Shown here: piece after piece, positions 53,367 to 61,843 of the stretch
Numbering within the stretch: position 1 is the first letter of the stretch
Layout: the number at the start of each line of letters is the position of its first letter
Source: Brevibacillus brevis
GTDB lineage: Bacteria > Bacillota > Bacilli > Brevibacillales > Brevibacillaceae
Assembly: GCF_031583145.1 (NCBI RefSeq)
Contig: NZ_CP134050.1
Location: 6,083,001 to 6,147,000, forward strand
Reading direction: 5' to 3'
Length of the DNA stretch: 64,000 nt
Made by a program: the position numbers and the translations under genes
Notes under the pieces: generated by a model
The model's database searches: none
Seen by the model: the letters and a program-made list of their open reading frames with translations, nothing else
Told to the model about the DNA's origin: nothing

Positions 53367-54278
53367 GGATGGCTCATCTCCCCACAGAGCTTTTTCTTTG
53401 AAAAGTTATTCGTATGTATATGCCGAGAAATGGACTGGCATGCCCGAGGTGACAGAAGCCCTTCTGGGAGCCTTTCTGCAAGGAATCGACTGTCTTCGGA
53501 AAAACGCTGCCCTCTATTGGGACTTGGCCCCGGATCCTGGGTTCAAAGAAACAAGCTTTGCCTTCTTCCCTTTTGAAAAGGAGCCTCCATCCACAGGTCA
53601 CCTATCCCGTGACCACGAGAAATCAGTCATTGCTGGATCCGCGCATCTATTTCGAGGCTGGATTGCTGCTATTCGTTTCTTACGGTGTGGTGGCAAAAGG
53701 ATCTGGTCATCGAAAATCCCTGACGGACCGAAACGCTGCTTTCGAATGGGGCTGCGGAATATGATTTGTTCGTTGTTCCGTTTTTCTTTTCCTCATTTGG
53801 CCCTATCGCTTGCAGGCGAATCTCTCCGTTTCCAGCTTGCTTGATCCCCCAAAAACTATCGTAAGCTCTCCTTTGCCCGATTCGAGTGAATCACTGCATT
53901 CTTACTCGTGACCCCTTTACGCGTATCGAAAGCCGACGTACCAACCAGATGACAAGTGAATGGCTGCTCCTTCTCCTCTGCCTTCTTCCATCACCAAGCT
54001 TCTTGTCGCACCTCCCATTTTGCCCCTCAAGAGACGACCCGCTCCCATCCGCTGGCTCCTCTCCCTCACCATTGATCAGATCGTACCCACCACGGCTATC
54101 CGCAGAAAGGTGGGTACGTAATCCGTTGCGATCCGTGAAGAGGCACTAACGCAAAGTGATGCTACCAGCAAAGTGGTGATATCCACAACGTACTACCACC
54201 CGCTACAGCACTATCAGCTTGAAACATGCTTCCGCCGAAGAGAAGCGATCCGCGCAAGAGCATCCATTTACGAGAAAA
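53367..54278. other. 0.9 kb intergenic region between rsmG and mgtC
   Basis: No frame is convincing. It contains a strong isolated inverted repeat, CGTACCCACC with GGTGGGTACG at about 54087-54118, 17-base loop and no T-tract, of unknown role. Confidence 0.45.
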
Positions 54279-54304
54279 AAGGCCGCAGCCTCTGCCGCGA
54301 CCTT
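54279..54304 (-). terminator. Terminator of rsmG
   Basis: GGCCGCAG/CTGCCGCGACC imperfect hairpin; TTTTTT on the minus strand. Confidence 0.82.
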
Positions 54305-54322
54305 TCTTCGCTCTTGCACAAC

Positions 54323-55039
54323 TTACAGAATCGGTTTTTTGGCCGGAACGCCCGCCTTGCGCGGATAGTTCTTCGGCGTCGCTTCTATTTTCTCGACGAT
54401 CACGATGTTGCGCTCTCCCGCTTCCTCCATCAGTTGAAACGTCTCGACTTTTCGGGTCTTGCCCCCCAATGTTTTGATCGCCTTTTTCGCTTCGTTCAGC
54501 TCCAGCGTCATTTCTGCGCCTTTCAGAGCGATGAAATGACCGCCTACCTGGGCGAAAGGCAGACAAAACTCGGAAAGCAGATTCATTCTCGCGACTGCCC
54601 TTGCGACGACCAGCTGGAATTTCTCCCGATACGCTGTTTCCTGCCCCCGATCCTCTGCACGGCCATGGACGGGATACACGTGCTCGAGCCCCAATTCGTC
54701 AGCGACGTGCTGCAAGAAGTTCATGCGCTTGTTCAAGGAATCGATGATCGTCATCTTCAGATGCGGAAAGCAGATTTTCAGCGGAATGCTGGGAAAGCCA
54801 GCTCCTCCTCCGATATCGACCACAGACTCTACCTTGTCAAAAGGAAAGTAAAAGGCTGGCGTGATGGAATCGTAAAAATGCTTGACGTACACCTGACCTT
54901 CTTCCGTGATTCCCGTCAGGTTCATTTTCTCGTTCCATTCGACCAGCAGGTGGAAAAACCGATCAAACTGCTCCATCTGTCGCTCCGTCAAGACAATGCC
55001 CTTGGCAGCGAGCGCCTCGGCAAACTGTTCTTTCGTCAT
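54323..55039 (-). CDS. rsmG: 16S rRNA (guanine527-N7)-methyltransferase RsmG
   Basis: 238 residues with the SAM motif VVDIGGGAGFPSIPLKI (69-85), then IIDSLNKRMNFL and VVARAVARMNLL. Methylates G527 of 16S rRNA, the streptomycin-sensitivity site. Follows mnmG by 12 bases. Confidence 0.97.
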   Translation of the reverse strand: MTKEQFAEALAAKGIVLTERQMEQFDRFFHLLVEWNEKMNLTGITEEGQVYVKHFYDSITPAFYFPFDKVESVVDIGGGAGFPSIPLKICFPHLKMTIIDSLNKRMNFLQHVADELGLEHVYPVHGRAEDRGQETAYREKFQLVVARAVARMNLLSEFCLPFAQVGGHFIALKGAEMTLELNEAKKAIKTLGGKTRKVETFQLMEEAGERNIVIVEKIEATPKNYPRKAGVPAKKPIL

Positions 55040-55051
55040 TCGCTTATCTCC

Positions 55052-56953
55052 TTATTCTGCGGCACCGACGCGGTTGTACTGCTCCAAATACACCATCAGC
55101 ACGGAAATGTCCGCCGGGGTGACCCCGGAGATGCGCGCTGCCTGGCCGATATTCAACGGGCGGATCAGCGACATGTTTTCACGCGCCTCTTTGGACATGC
55201 CCGAAATTTGCTGATAGTCGATCCCCTCGGGAATCCGGCGCTCCTCCATCTTTTTCATCCGTTCGACTTGCTGGAGCGACTTCCGGATGTACCCGTCGTA
55301 TTTGATCTGGATTTCCACCTGTTCCGCTACCTCTTCCGGCAGCGGCTCCGCAGGCGGCGCCATTTGCAGGATGTGACCGTACGTCAATTCAGGGCGGCGG
55401 AGCAGCTGGGCCAGCTCGATCACCTCAGTCAGCTCCGGCGAGCCGGCTGCACGCAACACTTCCTGGACGTGCTCCATGTCAGGGCGCACCCGGGTATTCA
55501 TGACGCGTTCCTTTTCCTGTTCAATCAACTGACGTTTGGCATTGAAACGAGCATAGCGCTCCGCGGTGATCAGGCCGATTTCGTATCCGATGTCCGTCAA
55601 GCGCAGATCGGCGTTGTCGTGGCGCAAAAGCAGCCGGTATTCGGCACGGGACGTAAGCAGGCGATACGGCTCCCTTGTTCCTTTGGTGACCAGATCGTCA
55701 ATCAGCACGCCGATGTACGCTTCTTCCCGGCCCAGCACAACAGGCGATTTCCCCTGAACGCGGCGTGCGGCGTTAATCCCTGCCATCAGCCCTTGTCCCG
55801 CCGCTTCTTCGTACCCGGAGGTCCCATTGATTTGCCCTGCGGTGAATAGGCCTGGCAATACTTTCGTTTCCAAAGACGGCCACAGCTGTGTCGGCACGAT
55901 GGAATCGTACTCGATTGCATAGCCTGGGCGCATCATTTTGACTTCTTCCATCCCCGACATCGAACGCAGCATGGAGAGCTGCACGTCTTCCGGAAGGCTC
56001 GTCGACAAGCCTTGGACGTACATTTCTTCCGTGTGACGTCCCTCCGGCTCCAGGAAAATCTGATGGCGCGGCTTGTCGTTGAAACGGACGACTTTGTCTT
56101 CGATCGACGGGCAGTAACGCGGACCCGTGCCTTCGATCATCCCGGAATACATCGGTGCCCGGTGCAAATTGCCGTTGATCAGCTCATGTGTCTGTTCATT
56201 CGTATACGTCAGCCAGCAAGGTAGCTGATCCATGATAAACTCGGTCGTTTCATAGGAAAATGCACGTGGGACCTCATCTCCCGGCTGGATCTCCATTTTG
56301 CTAAAGTCGACGCTGCTTTTATGCACACGTGGCGGCGTACCTGTTTTAAAGCGCGTCATTTCAAAGCCGAGCTCCTTCAGGTGATGGGCCAGACGAATGG
56401 AAGGACGCATGTTGTTGGGGCCGCTTTCGTACTGCAAATCGCCCAAAATGATTTTTCCGCGCAGATACGTTCCCGTCGTCAGCACGACCGATTTTGCTTT
56501 GTAGCGAGCTCCTGTCTGCGTCACTACGCCTTCGCATACCCCGTCATTTACGATCAGCTCTTCCACCATCGCCTGGCGCAAAAGCAGATTCGGCGTGTTC
56601 TCAATGGTGCGTTTCATTTCATGCTGATAGGCGAATTTGTCCGCCTGCGCACGCAGCGCATGGACGGCAGGTCCTTTTCCCGTATTCAGCATGCGCATCT
56701 GGATGTGCGTTTTGTCTGTGTTTCGGCCCATCTCTCCGCCGAGCGCATCGATTTCACGCACGACATGCCCTTTGGCGGGACCGCCGACAGAAGGGTTGCA
56801 CGGCATAAAAGCGACTGCATCGAGGTTGATGGTCAAAAGCAAGGTGCTGCAACCCATGCGGGCAGCCGCCAATGCCGCTTCACACCCCGCATGCCCTGCC
56901 CCAATCACGATGACATCAAACGAGCCAGCTTCATACATAGGTACCGCGTTCAC
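55052..56953 (-). CDS. mnmG: tRNA uridine-5-carboxymethylaminomethyl modification enzyme MnmG
   Basis: I take GTG 56953 (AGGAGG 8 bases upstream), giving 633 residues, the family length; the longer frame overlaps mnmE. FAD site DVIVIGAGHAGCEAALAAARMG, then MPCNPSVGGPAKGHVVREID, and the C-terminal MnmE-binding helical domain. With MnmE it builds cmnm5U34 in tRNA. Confidence 0.97.
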   Translation of the reverse strand: MNAVPMYEAGSFDVIVIGAGHAGCEAALAAARMGCSTLLLTINLDAVAFMPCNPSVGGPAKGHVVREIDALGGEMGRNTDKTHIQMRMLNTGKGPAVHALRAQADKFAYQHEMKRTIENTPNLLLRQAMVEELIVNDGVCEGVVTQTGARYKAKSVVLTTGTYLRGKIILGDLQYESGPNNMRPSIRLAHHLKELGFEMTRFKTGTPPRVHKSSVDFSKMEIQPGDEVPRAFSYETTEFIMDQLPCWLTYTNEQTHELINGNLHRAPMYSGMIEGTGPRYCPSIEDKVVRFNDKPRHQIFLEPEGRHTEEMYVQGLSTSLPEDVQLSMLRSMSGMEEVKMMRPGYAIEYDSIVPTQLWPSLETKVLPGLFTAGQINGTSGYEEAAGQGLMAGINAARRVQGKSPVVLGREEAYIGVLIDDLVTKGTREPYRLLTSRAEYRLLLRHDNADLRLTDIGYEIGLITAERYARFNAKRQLIEQEKERVMNTRVRPDMEHVQEVLRAAGSPELTEVIELAQLLRRPELTYGHILQMAPPAEPLPEEVAEQVEIQIKYDGYIRKSLQQVERMKKMEERRIPEGIDYQQISGMSKEARENMSLIRPLNIGQAARISGVTPADISVLMVYLEQYNRVGAAE

Positions 56954-56970
56954 TTTGTTTTCCTCCTCTT

Positions 56971-58356
56971 TTACTTGCCCAGACAGAACTGGGAGAAAAT
57001 CTGGTCGATCAAATCTTCGCCGACGCTTTCCCCGATGACCTCTCCGAGCAGTTCCCACGCTTTTTTGATGTCGATCTGGATCATGTCGACAGGCATCTGC
57101 CCGTCGATCCCTGCGAGTGCATCGTCAATCGCCTGCTCTGCCTGACGCAGCAAATGAATATGCCGAGCGTTGCTGACGTAGGTCAGATCGTCCTGCTGGA
57201 CGCGGCCGCTGAAGAAAATGTCGCCGATCGCCTGCTCCAAGAGCTCGATTCCGGTCTCTTCCCGCGCCGAAGTCATAATCAACGGCTGCTGTGGAAAATG
57301 TCGTTTGACTTCTTCCAAATCGATCTTTTGCGGAAGATCGAACTTGTTTACGATCACGATGACCGAAAACCCTTTCGCCGCCTCAAAGATTGCGTAATCG
57401 TCAGGACTGAGCGGTTCGTTGTAATTGAGCACGAGCAGCACCAGGTCAGCTTTCTGCAACAGCTGTCTGGACTTCTCGACACCAATCTTTTCTACAATAT
57501 CTTCCGTATCGCGAATTCCCGCAGTATCAATCAACCTCAACGGCACTCCACGAACATTGACGTACTCTTCGATCACATCCCGTGTCGTTCCGGCGACATC
57601 GGTGACGATCGCCTTTTCCTCTTGCACCAGGCTATTTAACAGAGAGGACTTTCCGACATTCGGACGGCCGATAATCGCGGTAGACAAGCCTTCCCGCAGA
57701 ATTTTCCCTTGTTTGGCCGTCTGCAGCAGCCGCTTGATCTCGGCTTTTACCTCCTCGCACTTGCTCCGCAAGAAATTCTGGGTAAATTCCTCGACATCGT
57801 GCTCCGGATAATCGAGCGTCACCTCGATATGAGCCATGGCTTCGATCAAATTTTGCCGCAGCTGCCGAATCAGTCGGGACAGCTTTCCCTCCACCTGATT
57901 CAACGCCACCTTCATCGCCCTGTCCGTTTTCGCCCGGATCAAGTCGATGACAGCCTCTGCCTGAGACAAATCGACCCGTCCGTTGAGAAACGCACGCTTG
58001 GTAAACTCGCCCGGCTCCGCCAATCTGGCCCCGTTTTCCAGAATCAAATCCAGTACGCGCTCGACTGAAACGATTCCTCCATGGCAATTGACCTCCACGA
58101 CATCCTCACGCGTAAACGTACGCGGCGCCTTCATGACCGAAACCAGTACTTCTTCGACCAGGCCGCCTGTCTGTGGATCGTGCAAATGTCCGTAGTGTAT
58201 CGTATGGCTGTCCACAGTGGACAACTTGTTCTTTCCTTTGTATATCTTATCCACAACTTCGATCGCCTCCGGTCCGCTTACCCGGATCACGGCGATGCCG
58301 CCCTCACCCATCGGTGTCGCGACCGCCGCTATCGTATCGAATTTCATGCTGTTCAC
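56971..58356 (-). CDS. mnmE: tRNA modification GTPase MnmE
   Basis: 461 residues: N-domain binding formyl-THF (about 1-120), helical domain with inserted G domain (about 220-380: GRPNVGKSSLLN, DTAGIRDTED, NKFD) and the C-terminal CLGK carrying the conserved cysteine. Partner of MnmG, encoded 17 bases downstream. The coding region includes a perfect DnaA box (58247). Confidence 0.97.
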   Translation of the reverse strand: MNSMKFDTIAAVATPMGEGGIAVIRVSGPEAIEVVDKIYKGKNKLSTVDSHTIHYGHLHDPQTGGLVEEVLVSVMKAPRTFTREDVVEVNCHGGIVSVERVLDLILENGARLAEPGEFTKRAFLNGRVDLSQAEAVIDLIRAKTDRAMKVALNQVEGKLSRLIRQLRQNLIEAMAHIEVTLDYPEHDVEEFTQNFLRSKCEEVKAEIKRLLQTAKQGKILREGLSTAIIGRPNVGKSSLLNSLVQEEKAIVTDVAGTTRDVIEEYVNVRGVPLRLIDTAGIRDTEDIVEKIGVEKSRQLLQKADLVLLVLNYNEPLSPDDYAIFEAAKGFSVIVIVNKFDLPQKIDLEEVKRHFPQQPLIMTSAREETGIELLEQAIGDIFFSGRVQQDDLTYVSNARHIHLLRQAEQAIDDALAGIDGQMPVDMIQIDIKKAWELLGEVIGESVGEDLIDQIFSQFCLGK

Positions 58357-58661
58357 CTCAAGCTTTCCCTTGACACATGTAAGCCACTAACATACTAGCT
58401 TAACAGATCGCTTCGAAAAATACCAAAAGAAAGTGCAGACCTCTGTCAGCTCCCAGCCAAACAGGAAAAAGCAACCCTGCGTTTCAAGGTTGCTCTCCGC
58501 ATCTCTTATCCACAGTATAGTCTTTTTCTTTTGCAGGCAACCATCGGAAAGCTTATCCACAGTGGACAACTCAAGCTTGCCTCGAGATCTCCGTTTGCGT
58601 GCCAGCTGCTTTTTGGAACTGACAGCAGACTCGACTATTTTTTCCTGACACCAATAAAAAA
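58357..58661. other. jag-mnmE intergenic region with DnaA boxes
   Basis: 300 bp with two perfect TTATCCACA boxes (58506-58514 and 58553-58561). The 16-mer TCCACAGTGGACAACT at 58556 also occurs in mnmE at 58211. No gene is seen. Confidence 0.6.
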
Positions 58662-58687
58662 AAGGAAGCCTACCTGGAGGCTTCCTT
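58662..58687 (-). terminator. Terminator overlapping the jag stop codon
   Basis: AAGGAAGCCT/AGGCTTCCTT, followed on the minus strand by a long T-tract. The hairpin includes the last codons of jag. Confidence 0.9.
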
Positions 58688-59299
58688 CGGTGCGATGACA
58701 ATGTAGCGATTCGGTTCGTCCCCTTCGCTGTAGGTGACGACATCCGAACGTTTTTGCAGATAGGCGTGGATGATTTTTCTCTCTGCGGCCGACATCGGCT
58801 CCAGTCGAACGTCACGCCTGGTAGACTGAGCTTTTTTCGCGACTCTCTCCGCCAGCTGCTCCAATGTTTCCTTGCGGCGCAGCCGGTAGTTTTCCGCGTC
58901 CAACGTGATGCGCACATGTTTGTCCGCATGACGGTTTGCTACGACATTTACGAGATACTGCAGTGAATCAAGCGTTTGCCCCCTACGGCCAATGATGATT
59001 CCCAGATTCGTCCCCTGGATGTCAAACAGTACGCCTTCTTCGTTTGAACGTACTTCCACATGGGCATCCACCTTCATGTTGGACAGTACGTCCTGAAGGA
59101 AATCGCGCCCTTGTGCAACCGGATCAAAATGAAATTCCACTTCCACTTTGGCGTCCTTGGTGCCGATCAGGCCAAACAGTCCCCTGCTCGGTTCCTCCAG
59201 TACGCGAACACTCGCCTTATCACGAGGCACACCCAACTCCAGCAAAGCTTTCTGTACAGCATCGTCTATCGTTTTTGCCGTAGCGACCACCTTTTTCAC
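58670..59299 (-). CDS. jag: RNA-binding protein Jag (KhpB/EloR)
   Basis: 209 residues: N-terminal Jag domain (VVATAKTIDDAVQKALLELG), type II KH domain (LGIIIGRRGQTLDSLQYLVN) and R3H domain (ERKIIHAYLQKRSDVVTYSEG). Small-RNA/mRNA-binding partner of KhpA with a role in cell elongation. Overlaps the end of yidC by 4 bases. Confidence 0.96.
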   Translation of the reverse strand: MKKVVATAKTIDDAVQKALLELGVPRDKASVRVLEEPSRGLFGLIGTKDAKVEVEFHFDPVAQGRDFLQDVLSNMKVDAHVEVRSNEEGVLFDIQGTNLGIIIGRRGQTLDSLQYLVNVVANRHADKHVRITLDAENYRLRRKETLEQLAERVAKKAQSTRRDVRLEPMSAAERKIIHAYLQKRSDVVTYSEGDEPNRYIVIAPKEASR

Positions 59300-60054
59300 T
59301 TGGAGGCTCCCTCCTTAGGAGTAAGCTTTTTGCCTTTATCACGATACAGGAAATAGGTTTGCACGATGGTGAACAGGTTGCCGTACACCCAGTACAGGGA
59401 AAGCGCCGACGGCAATGTCACTGCGATGGCCAGGATCATCAGCGGCATCATGACGAGCATCATTTGCATCTGCGGATTGCCCTGATTCGCTTGTCCCATC
59501 ATTTTTGACTGCAGATAAGTCGTGACCGCTGCCACGACAGGCAGAATATAATACGGGTCCTTTGCGCCCAGTGTCAGCCACAGGAACGTTTGCGACTTGA
59601 TTTCCGCCGTTCGGATAATCGCGTGGTAGAACGCAATCAGAATCGGCATTTGCACCAGCATCGGCAAGCAACCGGCCAGAGGATTCACGCCATTCTTCTG
59701 GAAGATGGCCATCGTCTCCTGCTGCGCCTTCTGCGGATCGTTTTTGTACTTCTCGCGGATTTTCTGCATTTCCGGCTGGAGCTCCTGCATTTTCTTGGAG
59801 CTCTTGATCTGCTTGACCATCAAAGGAAGCACGATCAAACGGATGATGATGGTGGCTACCAGAATACCCAGTCCGTAGTTGTTGCCGAGCACCATAGCAC
59901 TCTCTTTAATTAACCAGGACAAGGGATATACCAGGTACTTGTCCCAGATGCCGGTCGCGTCAGGGCCGATCGGTGCTGCCGCTTGAGGGTTACAGCCCGA
60001 CAATACGAGAACCAGCAAGGTCAGCATAAGCATGCTGAGGGTACGTCTGCTCAA
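59296..60054 (-). CDS. yidC: Membrane protein insertase YidC (SpoIIIJ-type)
   Basis: 252 residues with a lipoprotein signal (LMLTLLVLVLSGC, lipobox Cys21), five membrane helices, a cytoplasmic hairpin (KSSKKMQELQPEMQKIREKY) and the conserved groove arginine in IIIRLIVLPL. Inserts membrane proteins; SpoIIIJ is also needed for forespore gene activation. Confidence 0.96.
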   Translation of the reverse strand: MSRRTLSMLMLTLLVLVLSGCNPQAAAPIGPDATGIWDKYLVYPLSWLIKESAMVLGNNYGLGILVATIIIRLIVLPLMVKQIKSSKKMQELQPEMQKIREKYKNDPQKAQQETMAIFQKNGVNPLAGCLPMLVQMPILIAFYHAIIRTAEIKSQTFLWLTLGAKDPYYILPVVAAVTTYLQSKMMGQANQGNPQMQMMLVMMPLMILAIAVTLPSALSLYWVYGNLFTIVQTYFLYRDKGKKLTPKEGASK

Positions 60055-60095
60055 GGGATGATCCTCCTTTTCCCTGCTACAATTGAGGTGATTGA

Positions 60096-60320
60096 TTATT
60101 TGCGTTGATCCGGGACTGGATCAAACCCGCCCGGGTGGAACGGATGGCATTTCAGGATGCGACGAAGGGCCAGCCAGCCTCCCCTCCACGCCCCAAATCT
60201 CCGAATCGATTCGATGGCGTAGTGAGAGCAAGTAGGCGCGAATCTGCAGGAAGGCGGTTTTAGTGGGGAGATGAACAGCTGGTACCCACGAATCAGCACA
60301 ACCATGATTTTCGCAATCAT
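60096..60320 (-). CDS. yidD: Membrane protein insertion efficiency factor YidD
   Basis: ATG 60320 follows GAGGGTGA; 74 residues: YQLFISPLKPPSCRFAPTCS then HYAIESIRRFGAWRGGWLAL, with the HPGGFDPVP end. Conserved between rnpA and yidC. Confidence 0.95.
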   Translation of the reverse strand: MIAKIMVVLIRGYQLFISPLKPPSCRFAPTCSHYAIESIRRFGAWRGGWLALRRILKCHPFHPGGFDPVPDQRK

Positions 60321-60324
60321 CGTT

Positions 60325-60702
60325 TCACCCTCTTTTTCCATTATGTACGGGTGCCTGTTTGATCACTTTGGCTCTTTTCATGACGTGCAAAAGTGACTGC
60401 TCAATGGCTTCAAGCGTCATGGACTCCACACCTGGACGGGCGATGATGACGAGATCCAGGCCAGGCGGAATGACGGTCTCCAGACGTGCAACCGCTTCCC
60501 GTATAAGACGCTTGACCCTGTTACGTATAACGGCATTGCCAATCTTTTTGCTGACGGAAATTCCGGCGCGAAAGGCAGCTCGTCCCTCCTGCTTGGCTGT
60601 ATAAAGGACAAACTGCTTGTTGGCAGCCGAACTTCCTCGTTGGAACACTGCTTGAAATTGCTCATTTTTTTTGAGCCGGTGTGAACGATGCAAGGTAAAC
60701 AA
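60325..60702 (-). CDS. rnpA: Ribonuclease P protein component
   Basis: 125 residues; core RLKKNEQFQAVFQRG, RAGISVSKKIGNAVIRNRVK-RLIRE is the RNR motif contacting RNase P RNA. Start is TTG 60702, or the TTG three codons later (MHRSHRLKKN), which has better spacing from AGGGG. Operon with yidD, yidC and jag. Confidence 0.96.
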   Translation of the reverse strand: MFTLHRSHRLKKNEQFQAVFQRGSSAANKQFVLYTAKQEGRAAFRAGISVSKKIGNAVIRNRVKRLIREAVARLETVIPPGLDLVIIARPGVESMTLEAIEQSLLHVMKRAKVIKQAPVHNGKRG

Positions 60703-60716
60703 CCCCTAACATCACA

Positions 60717-60722
60717 ATTATA
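60717..60722 (-). promoter_or_regulatory. -10 element of the rnpA operon promoter
   Basis: Perfect TATAAT on the minus strand 15-20 bases from the start; the -35 at 17 bases (TAGATG) is weak. Confidence 0.55.
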
Positions 60723-61005
60723 GTAGAAAACGCAAACAGCATCTACCAGTATATCCTTGTTTCGTTCACTTTTTTCCCCGCCCCGTCACCAGTCTGCAAG
60801 AAAAGCTGAGAAAGAGAACCGCTTCCTCTTCTTTTTATAAAGAAAAAAGTCGGCCAATTCCCGTTCCGGATCCAAAAAGGCCCCCTGCCTCCTCGTACGC
60901 TTCATCCTTTCGGTAGCTAGGTAATCAATTATCTTCCAAAAGGTTCAACATCGGGGCAGGACTTCCTCTTTTCATGAACAGAGAATTTTCCGACTTTGCC
61001 TGAAA

Positions 61006-61093
61006 TTAGAAAACCTGGCTGCGCCATGCTTATTGGCGGAGCCGCGGTTGCCCTTATACTGGATAGAAATTTTATACATTCCTATCTGTAGAA
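61006..61093. repeat. 88-bp intergenic repeat, copy C
   Basis: TTAGAAAACC, GGCTGCGCC/GGCGGAGCC hairpin, TGCCCTTATACTGGATA, then imperfect AGAAATTT/ACATTCCT and CTATCTGTAGAA. It is adjacent to the rpmH terminator at 61097. Confidence 0.88.
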
Positions 61094-61096
61094 CAA

Positions 61097-61118
61097 AAGG
61101 CCACTGAAATGTGGCCTT
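61097..61118 (-). terminator. Terminator of rpmH
   Basis: AAGGCCAC/GTGGCCTT perfect hairpin overlapping the stop codon; TTTTG follows on the minus strand, then repeat copy C. Confidence 0.88.
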
Positions 61119-61251
61119 AAGCGGAAAGAACTTTTCTTCCTTTTTGACGACGTGCAGCCAGGATCTTGCGGCCATTTTTTGTGCTCATGCGCTTACGGAA
61201 TCCGTGATCCTTTTTGCGCTTGCGATTGTTCGGATTGAAAGATGGTTTCAT
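61117..61251 (-). CDS. rpmH: 50S ribosomal protein bL34
   Basis: 44 residues, MKPSFNPNNRKRKKDHGFRK then RMSTKNGRKILAARRQKGRKVLSA. ATG 61251 after GGAGGTG. Divergent from dnaA across the oriC, the standard bacterial layout. Confidence 0.98.
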   Translation of the reverse strand: MKPSFNPNNRKRKKDHGFRKRMSTKNGRKILAARRQKGRKVLSA

Positions 61252-61288
61252 TGCGTATACACCTCCGCCTTCACAGACATTCTTTCGC

Positions 61289-61317
61289 ATTATAAAAAGA
61301 TATGCCCAAAAAGTCAA
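61289..61317 (-). promoter_or_regulatory. SigmaA promoter of rpmH
   Basis: Minus strand TTGACT (61317-61312), 17-base spacer, TATAAT (61294-61289). Confidence 0.88.
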
Positions 61318-61386
61318 GCAGGAGTGGAATTTCATTACCAAGGCAAATATCCCCACAAAAATATTTCCCGGCATTCGACCACGCCT

Positions 61387-61723
61387 GTGGATATCATTTT
61401 ATCCACAAAAACACGATTCGACAAAACTATCGACAACTTGTACACAAAATATAGACGTGTGAATATGTGTCCGGCACCAGTGGTTGTGTTTGTGGATAAG
61501 TGTGAAAAAACCATTGATGCCATGCCTTATATCTGTTATTATGTTTTTGTTTTGAAGCGTGAATAACTTCGATCGGTCAATCGGTTTTTCCACAGCATGT
61601 GGATAAGTTTGTGGACAGATTCCACCCTGTGTGTATGTGGTTACTCACAAGGGTGCGGATAACCGTCTGCTTTTTTTCTCTTCTCCGAGTGGAATCCCTT
61701 TTTTTCGACTTTTTTTATCCACA
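61387..61723. other. oriC, upstream DnaA-box cluster
   Basis: Perfect boxes at 61400-61408, 61492-61500, 61598-61606 and 61715-61723, with near matches at 61387 (TGTGGATAT), 61587 (TTTTCCACA) and 61654 (TGCGGATAA). This is the incA/B-like half of a bipartite origin and also the dnaA promoter region, implying autoregulation. Confidence 0.93.
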
Positions 61724-61843
61724 GTCGACTACCTGAAACCGTGTTGACAACCGGGTCACACATACGCGTTTCACTGCCATTTTCATTGTCATTTCCTACT
61801 GTTTTTTTCAATTATTCGGATGGACCAAAAGGAGGGATTCTGG

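Noticed and set aside
52975..53844. 289-residue plus-strand frame over and beyond mgtC
   Set aside because: Half is antisense to the MgtC-type coding region; the rest lacks any feature of a gene.
61741..61770. TTGACA near 61744 as the dnaA -35 element
   Set aside because: No acceptable -10 hexamer at 16-18 bases; the dnaA promoter could not be placed with confidence.
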